A stretch of 64,000 nt of DNA, from NCBI GenBank assembly GCA_965222935.1, contig CBDCVA010000001.1:688751-752750 (forward strand), read 5' to 3'. The notes under the pieces are model-generated. The model ran no database searches, was not told the origin of the DNA, and saw nothing but the letters and a program-made list of their open reading frames with translations. This document shows, piece after piece, positions 59,482 through 64,000 of this stretch; the first letter of the stretch is position 1, and each line of letters opens with the position of its first letter. The translations under genes were made by a program, and so were the position numbers. This DNA is from CBDCVA01 sp965222935 [NCBI: Candidatus Latescibacterota bacterium]. GTDB lineage: Bacteria > Latescibacterota > CBDCVA01.

Positions 59482-60861
59482 ATGCGCTGGATGAAGACGG
59501 CGCTCATGACCGCTCTGGCCGCTGCGCTGGTCGCATACATCTTTGTCGAGCGCAGCCGCCAACGCGAGCAGCAGAAGATCGAAGAGCGGGCCCTGAGCCT
59601 TTTTGATGGCTTCAAGCTTGAGGACTTAACGGGCGCGACGCTCGTGAATGCCTCCGAGACGATCATCCTCAGCAAGGTCTCCGAGGCTTACTGGCAGATG
59701 CTTCAGCCGGTCCGCTCCGACGGTGACAAGAACCTCATCGAGACGGCGCTTCGAGCGGTCGTAGATCTCAAGCGCGATCGCATTTTGGGGGCCGATCCGG
59801 GTAACCTAGCCGACTTCGGCCTGGCGCCTCCCCAGTTGCGGATCGTTCTAGCGAGCGAGACGCAGGGTGAATCGGACACCCTTTACATCGGCGACCGCAA
59901 TCCGACTCAGTCCCTAGCCTACGCTAAGTTCATCTCCGATCCTGAGGTTTTCACGATCAAGGCCAGCGTTCTCACGAGCGTGGAGAAACGCAGCTTCGAT
60001 TTTCGCGACAAGCGCATCCTGACCTTCGAAAAGGACGATGTCCGCAAGCTGAACCTTCGCCGCGGCGAGGAGCTCCTGGTCCTGACCAAGGCCACAGATG
60101 GCTGGGAGATGGTCGAACCCGTCGCTGCCAAGGCTGATGACGTAGAGGTGGACCGGTTGCTGAACAAGGTCCGCTTCGCCCGCGCGACCGACTTCGTCGC
60201 CGAGACAAGTGATTCCCTGGCAAAATGGGGTCTAGAGAAGCCTGAGATCGAGCTGACCCTCTGGCTCGGCGAGGGGATGGCGCGTAACCGCCTGTTTCTG
60301 GGAAATCAAGAGGGGGACAAGTACTACGCCCACGACGACTCCAAGCCGCCCGTTTTCCTCGTGCGCAGCGACATCTACGGGGAACTGACCAAAGACCTCT
60401 TCAAGCTCCGCGACCGGTCGTTGGCGAGCTTCGAACGCGAGGCGGTAGACCGCATCGAGCTCGCTCGCGCCGATACGACGATCGTCTGCGAAAAGGACAC
60501 GACCGGAGGCGGCGACGGATGGTCTATCGTTTTGCCGGAGCGACGACTGGCGAAAGCTTGGAGGGTGTCCAGCATCATCAGCCAGCTCAAATCCCTCCGG
60601 GCGGAACAGTTCGTGACAGATCCCGATAACAGCCTCGCGACTTACGGCCTGGACGCCCCTCGCGCCCGAGCGAAGCTATACAGCGGCGGCGAGCCTCTCG
60701 TAGAGATTACTCTAGGGGACGCCGTCGGGACGACCGACTCGCTTTATGCCGCCTCGACGCAGAGGCCGGGCATCTCCATCGTCAAGCGCAACATATTCGA
60801 TGACCTCGACGTGGGGCTCGACGAACTCGCGGCCGAAGAAGATTCCGGTACTGGTTCGTAG
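59482..60861 (+). CDS. DUF4340 protein
   Basis: 459 residues. One N-terminal helix (TALMTALAAALVAYIFVE) anchors a periplasmic region that contains three repeated beta-rich domains, each with the family's pattern: ETIILSKVSEAYWQMLQPV, ADFGLAPPQLRIVL, EKDDVRKLNLRRGEELLVLT...GWEMVEPV, KWGLEKPEIELTLWL, TYGLDAPRARAKLYSGGEPL. This is DUF4340, which regularly follows GldG-like genes, and probably belongs to the same complex. ATG 59482. Confidence 0.9.
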   Translation: MRWMKTALMTALAAALVAYIFVERSRQREQQKIEERALSLFDGFKLEDLTGATLVNASETIILSKVSEAYWQMLQPVRSDGDKNLIETALRAVVDLKRDRILGADPGNLADFGLAPPQLRIVLASETQGESDTLYIGDRNPTQSLAYAKFISDPEVFTIKASVLTSVEKRSFDFRDKRILTFEKDDVRKLNLRRGEELLVLTKATDGWEMVEPVAAKADDVEVDRLLNKVRFARATDFVAETSDSLAKWGLEKPEIELTLWLGEGMARNRLFLGNQEGDKYYAHDDSKPPVFLVRSDIYGELTKDLFKLRDRSLASFEREAVDRIELARADTTIVCEKDTTGGGDGWSIVLPERRLAKAWRVSSIISQLKSLRAEQFVTDPDNSLATYGLDAPRARAKLYSGGEPLVEITLGDAVGTTDSLYAASTQRPGISIVKRNIFDDLDVGLDELAAEEDSGTGS

Positions 60862-60913
60862 ACGCCGTACCCGACCCCGCGTCTCAGTTGCAACAGTCTC
60901 TACATCCCGCACA

Positions 60914-60950
60914 CGAGTGAACTGTGGGGTCTTCACTTGGTTTTAATTTT
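60914..60950 (+). terminator. Probable intrinsic terminator after the DUF4340 gene
   Basis: AGTGAA (60916-60921) pairs with TTCACT (60932-60937), extended outward by a G-T and a C-G pair, around a 10-base loop, and is followed by ttggttttaatttt (60937-60950). It would end the GldA-like operon before the CobW gene. Confidence 0.6.
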
Positions 60951-61069
60951 AGATTTCGTCCGTTACTCATTTGACCCTAGGTTCTAAGAGAAGAGAGTTG
61001 ACTGGACTCTCGTGTCCAACTAGCTTTATCCCTTCGGAGAAAGGGTCGCGGTCCACCTTATCTGGATTG

Positions 61070-62011
61070 GTGGGCGGGGAGAAACGTGAGTTGGGAAAGC
61101 GAGTCTCCACACATCTCGTAACGGGTTTTCTGGGCTCAGGCAAGACCACCTTTCTGCGCCGTGCACTTACGGGGGAACTGGCCGATGAGCGCGCGGCCGT
61201 TCTGGTCAATGAGTTTGGGTCTGTGGGAGTGGACGGCGCGCGCCTCTCTGGCGGTGGCCTGGACGTAGTCGAGCTACCCTCGGGCTGCGTCTGCTGCACG
61301 CTGCGCGGCGACTTCGTACGGGGTGTGGGTCGCATCATCCGGGAGCTTGGGCCAGACAGGCTGTTCGTTGAGGCCTCGGGGCTTGCGGAGCCGGCGGGGT
61401 GCATTGCAGCGCTGCGGAGCCCGGAAGTGGCTAGTGCCATAGCTGTCGAGCCCGTGATCTGTGTCCTGGATGTCGTGCGCTTCCCTCAGTGGCAGCGCGT
61501 AATGCCCCATGTCGCCGAAGCGCAAGTGCGGGCGGCCTCAGTCGTTCTGATGAATAAGACTGATCAAGCTGATGCTGCAGGACTCGACGCGATTGAGGCG
61601 GTGGTCGTCGATCTCAACCCCGATGCCGTGCGCATCGGCACTGTCCATTGCAATGTGGATCTCGGCGCTCTACTCAAGGCTGAGATCCCCAAGACAGCTT
61701 ATGGCGTCGCGTCAGAAAACGATCACGTCCACGCCCTCACCGAGGCCGGTATGGGTGAGGTGGCCTATGTAGGCGAGGCCACATTCGACGTCGCCCAACT
61801 CAAGCGTTTCCTTGAAACTATGCCTCATAACATCTTTCGCGGCAAAGGGGTTGTTCGTGTACCGGAAGGGGGTTTGAACGTAGACCTTCTTCCGGATGAG
61901 CGAACGCTTGAAACGGTCGACGCGCCGGATCGATCCCGTCTGGTCCTTATCGGGCATGACCTGGACCGCGAGGCCTTGCTCAGCGATCTGCTCGGATGTG
62001 TAGTCTCCTGA
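61070..62011 (+). CDS. CobW/COG0523-family metal-chaperone GTPase
   Basis: G3E GTPase, 313 residues from GTG 61070. Walker A THLVTGFLGSGKTTFLRRAL, Walker B-like VLVNEFGSVGVDGA, metal-binding SGCVCCTLRGDF (CxCC), EASGLAEPAGCI, base-recognition LMNKTDQAD and a C-terminal CobW domain (LKRFLETMPHNIFRGKGVVR). Family members deliver zinc, cobalt or iron. Start is uncertain: TTG 60971 gives an implausible extension; GTG 61070 has no ribosome site, while TTG 61091 has GGGGAG nine bases upstream. Metal specificity cannot be read from sequence; no metal enzyme is adjacent. Confidence 0.85.
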   Translation: MGGEKRELGKRVSTHLVTGFLGSGKTTFLRRALTGELADERAAVLVNEFGSVGVDGARLSGGGLDVVELPSGCVCCTLRGDFVRGVGRIIRELGPDRLFVEASGLAEPAGCIAALRSPEVASAIAVEPVICVLDVVRFPQWQRVMPHVAEAQVRAASVVLMNKTDQADAAGLDAIEAVVVDLNPDAVRIGTVHCNVDLGALLKAEIPKTAYGVASENDHVHALTEAGMGEVAYVGEATFDVAQLKRFLETMPHNIFRGKGVVRVPEGGLNVDLLPDERTLETVDAPDRSRLVLIGHDLDREALLSDLLGCVVS

Positions 62012-62162
62012 GGAGTCCGAAAGGGCGGTACCCCGCCGTTGATTGCTCAGATAGCCGCGCAAAAGTGAGGGTCATCGCCCTCGGAGTGCTCAGGCGCGAC
62101 GCGGGGAGTGTATATTAGAGTGGGACGATGAGCGTCCCCTGGTGACCTGGAGAGCCCTGACC

Positions 62163-62906
62163 ATGCTCGTTTTGGGCATAGACACCGCGGGTCCCGAGTG
62201 CGGGATCTGCCTGCGGGATGCCGACTGTACGCGCTATGGCGCTACGGTTTGTGCCGGTGAGCGCCATTCGCGCTGGCTTCCGGGAGCAGTGCGGGACGGA
62301 TTGCGCTCGCTCGGAGCAGAACCGCCGGACCTAACCGGCGTCGCCCTGGCCATCGGTCCCGGGTCATTCACCGGCCTACGGATCGGCCTGGCCTTCGCCA
62401 AGGGGCTGCACGCGGCGCTGGGCGTGCCCCTCGCGCCCATTTCCACCCTGGCAGCGCTGGCGGCTGAGCATTCCCGCGTTTCAGAAGTGTTATGCTCGAT
62501 GCTGGACGCGCGTGGCGGTGCCGTTTGCTTCGCTCGCTTCGACACCTCCGGGGGCAATCCGAGGCCACTAGGGGCCGAACGGCTGCTCCCCCTAGACGAG
62601 GCCCTCGACGAACTGAGCGGGCCGCTGTTGGTCATCGGCGACGCGGTACGCACTTGCGGCGATGCGCTTCGGCAAGCCCTGGGCGAGGGCTCGGTCTGGC
62701 CCGCAGAGAGGAGCACCTCCTGTGCGGAGGGTGTGGCTCACCTGGGCATCTCAGCCCTGGCCGAGGGCGGGGAAGCCGACGTGGACGCGCTCGAGCCGCG
62801 CTATTTCCGCCGGACAGCTTACAGAGCCAACCCATGCACCCTACAGAGAGCGACGATCGAATCTAGCCATCCTGCTCACACCATATCGCATAGCAAGGGG
62901 TCTTGA
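62163..62906 (+). CDS. tsaB: tRNA threonylcarbamoyladenosine synthesis protein TsaB
   Basis: ASKHA-fold partner of TsaD in making t6A37 in tRNA, 247 residues. LVLGIDTAGPECGICLRD opens; GERHSRWLPGAVRDGL and VALAIGPGSFTGLRIGLAFAKGL are TsaB hallmarks; PISTLAALAAEH follows. ATG 62163 is eight bases after GGAGA; GTG 62142 is less likely. It is followed by rimI as in many genomes. tsaD and tsaE are not here. Confidence 0.93.
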   Translation: MLVLGIDTAGPECGICLRDADCTRYGATVCAGERHSRWLPGAVRDGLRSLGAEPPDLTGVALAIGPGSFTGLRIGLAFAKGLHAALGVPLAPISTLAALAAEHSRVSEVLCSMLDARGGAVCFARFDTSGGNPRPLGAERLLPLDEALDELSGPLLVIGDAVRTCGDALRQALGEGSVWPAERSTSCAEGVAHLGISALAEGGEADVDALEPRYFRRTAYRANPCTLQRATIESSHPAHTISHSKGS

Positions 62907-62909
62907 CCA

Positions 62910-63440
62910 TTGAATGAGATCGAGTTGGAAGATCAGCTTGAGCCGCAGGAGATCGAAACGGTCACCGAGGAGATCGAGATCATCTCGATGGGCCCCGAGC
63001 ACATCGACGAGGTGTTGGCGATCGAGCGCGACGCTTTCACGAATCCCTGGGGACGGCGTGACTTTCTGCCCGACCGTTCGGATGAGCGTTGGGCTGCGCT
63101 GGTGGCCATCGGCGAAGATCGGAAGGTGGTCGGCTACATCTGCGCGTGGATCCTCGTGGACGAACTCCACATCGGCAACATCGCCGTGCGCTCGGATCGA
63201 CGCGGTCTGGGCTACGGCGCGCGGTTGCTAGCCCACCTCTTGAGCATCGGAGAAGAGCGTGGACTTCGTACAGGCGTACTCGAAGTGCGCGCTTCGAACC
63301 TCGATGCTCACAGGCTATACCGCCACTACGGCTTCCGAGAGATCGGCGTGCGCAAGGGTTACTATAGCGACAATGGTGAGGACGCCATCGTGATGATCAG
63401 GACCTTGGCGCCTCGTAGCGGAGGTGAAGGGACGGAGTGA
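62910..63440 (+). CDS. rimI: Ribosomal-protein-alanine N-acetyltransferase
   Basis: GNAT enzyme of 176 residues acetylating the N-terminus of S18 or other proteins. After a ~20-residue Glu-rich extension, the domain has IERDAFTNPWGRRDFL, VGYICAWILVDELHIGNIAV, the acetyl-CoA loop RSDRRGLGYGARLLAHLL (RxxGxG/A) and EVRASNLDAHRLYRHYGFRE. The frame begins with TTG 62910, nine bases after AAGGGG; an ATG at 62914 is out of frame. Adjacent to tsaB as usual. Ends in GTGA with accD. Confidence 0.92.
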   Translation: MNEIELEDQLEPQEIETVTEEIEIISMGPEHIDEVLAIERDAFTNPWGRRDFLPDRSDERWAALVAIGEDRKVVGYICAWILVDELHIGNIAVRSDRRGLGYGARLLAHLLSIGEERGLRTGVLEVRASNLDAHRLYRHYGFREIGVRKGYYSDNGEDAIVMIRTLAPRSGGEGTE

Positions 63441-64000
63441 ACTGGTTTGACCGGATGAAGAAGGGTCTCAAGGCGGGGATGCGTCGCGACGTGCCCGAGG
63501 GACTCTGGCAGAAATGCGAACGGTGCGAGCAAACGCTGTATCGGCCCGAGCTGGAAGCCCACCACTGGATCTGCAAGGCTTGTGATTACCATTTCCGCCT
63601 GGGGGGCGATGCCTACTTTGGGCTCCTGCTCGACCCAGGCAGTTTCGCCGAGATGGATACGCACCTGCGCTCCAAGGACTTTCTGCACTTCCGCGATAGG
63701 ATGCGCTACACCGACCGCTACAAGGAGTACAGCAGGAAGCTGGCTGCCAACGCCGCCGTGCGCACTGGCCTCGGCGCGCTCGAAGGACGGCCTGTGGCGC
63801 TGGGTGCAATGGATTTCGGTTTTATCGGTGGCAGCATCGGTTCGGTCGAGGGCGAAAAGGTTGCGCGGCTAGCGGACAAGGCGATCGACGACCGGCGGCC
63901 CCTGATCCTTGTGGCCCAGTCGGGCGGCATCCGGATGCAGGAGAGCGCCGTGGCGCTGATGCAGATGGCGAAGATGAGCCTCAAGATCGCACAGGTGGGC
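63437..64000 (+). CDS. accD: Acetyl-CoA carboxylase carboxyltransferase subunit beta, 3' end cut by window
   Basis: 188 residues of the beta subunit that moves carboxyl from biotin to acetyl-CoA. GTG 63437 shares GTGA with rimI. VNWFDRMKKGLKAG is the family start; the zinc ribbon CERC...CKACDY (residues ~35-58) is complete, followed by AEMDTHLRSKDFLHFRD, YTDRYKEYSRKLAAN and the start of the crotonase-type domain: GAMDFGFIGGSIGSVEGEK and AQSGGIRMQESAVALMQMAK. The frame is open to the last base; about 100 residues remain beyond the window. Confidence 0.95.
   Translation, partial: MNWFDRMKKGLKAGMRRDVPEGLWQKCERCEQTLYRPELEAHHWICKACDYHFRLGGDAYFGLLLDPGSFAEMDTHLRSKDFLHFRDRMRYTDRYKEYSRKLAANAAVRTGLGALEGRPVALGAMDFGFIGGSIGSVEGEKVARLADKAIDDRRPLILVAQSGGIRMQESAVALMQMAKMSLKIAQVG

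Noticed and set aside
1-64000. tRNA, rRNA, CRISPR or prophage features
   Set aside because: I read all intergenic gaps on both strands and saw no cloverleaf with a GTTCGA-type T-loop, no regular spaced repeats and no phage structural or integrase genes.

Overview
This 64 kb window is GC-rich, almost fully coding chromosome from a Gram-negative (two-membrane) bacterium. Heptose and O-antigen or lipopolysaccharide type genes, lipoproteins with lipobox motifs, a GldA/GldG-like ABC system with a DUF4340 protein, an FtsB-like protein and a single-chain glycyl-tRNA synthetase suggest an uncultured lineage of the FCB or Gemmatimonadota/Latescibacterota sort. That placement is inference; there is no rRNA or other marker here. 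Many genes start with GTG or TTG, and consecutive genes often share ATGA or GTGA stop/start overlaps, so long translationally coupled operons are the rule.

Layout. 1-1610: end of proS. 1611-15725: one long amino-acid operon (ilvD remnant, ilvB, ilvN, ilvC, leuA, leuB, cimA, argJ, an aspartate-type aminotransferase, hisG, hisC, hisB) behind a good sigma-70 promoter at 1667-1695. Its first gene, ilvD, is wrecked: only the N-terminal tip and the C-terminal quarter remain, in different frames. Two unlisted-type small ORFs sit before leuA and leuB. 15830-35995: surface-polysaccharide region with glycosyltransferases, a nucleotide-sugar dehydratase and aminotransferase, the heptose genes gmhB-gmhA-hddC, an acyltransferase, a Wzx-like flippase, an alkaline-phosphatase-fold protein, a nucleotidyltransferase-fold protein, a YfhO-like membrane protein, an RfbD-like reductase, and a glycosyltransferase fused to the membrane/Rossmann half of a WbaP-type protein. 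In the middle (19889-20707) sits a lower-GC gene for a TIR-like protein of the Cap12/Pycsar-effector family, which does not belong to sugar metabolism and is the best candidate for a horizontally acquired defence gene.

36142-42304: housekeeping block (proA, ftsB-like, recO, glyS, trkH on +; rpsT and a PTS EIIA domain protein on -). 42502-48173: a DegT-family aminotransferase translationally coupled to a complete branched-chain amino acid ABC importer (livK-H-M-G-F). Together with the ilv/leu/cimA operon this makes branched-chain amino acid supply a theme of the window, notable because the local ilvD is dead. 48289-55447: a polytopic membrane protein, a 1235-residue TPR protein, a sigma-54-type activator with a degenerate receiver, and an FmdB zinc-ribbon protein. 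55540-60861: TPR lipoprotein, small membrane ORF, GldA-like ATPase, permease, GldG-like auxiliary protein and DUF4340 protein. 61070-64000: CobW-family GTPase, tsaB, rimI and the start of accD.

I found no tRNA, rRNA, CRISPR array, intact insertion sequence or prophage. All functional calls come from reading translated sequence and remembered family motifs; no database search was run.
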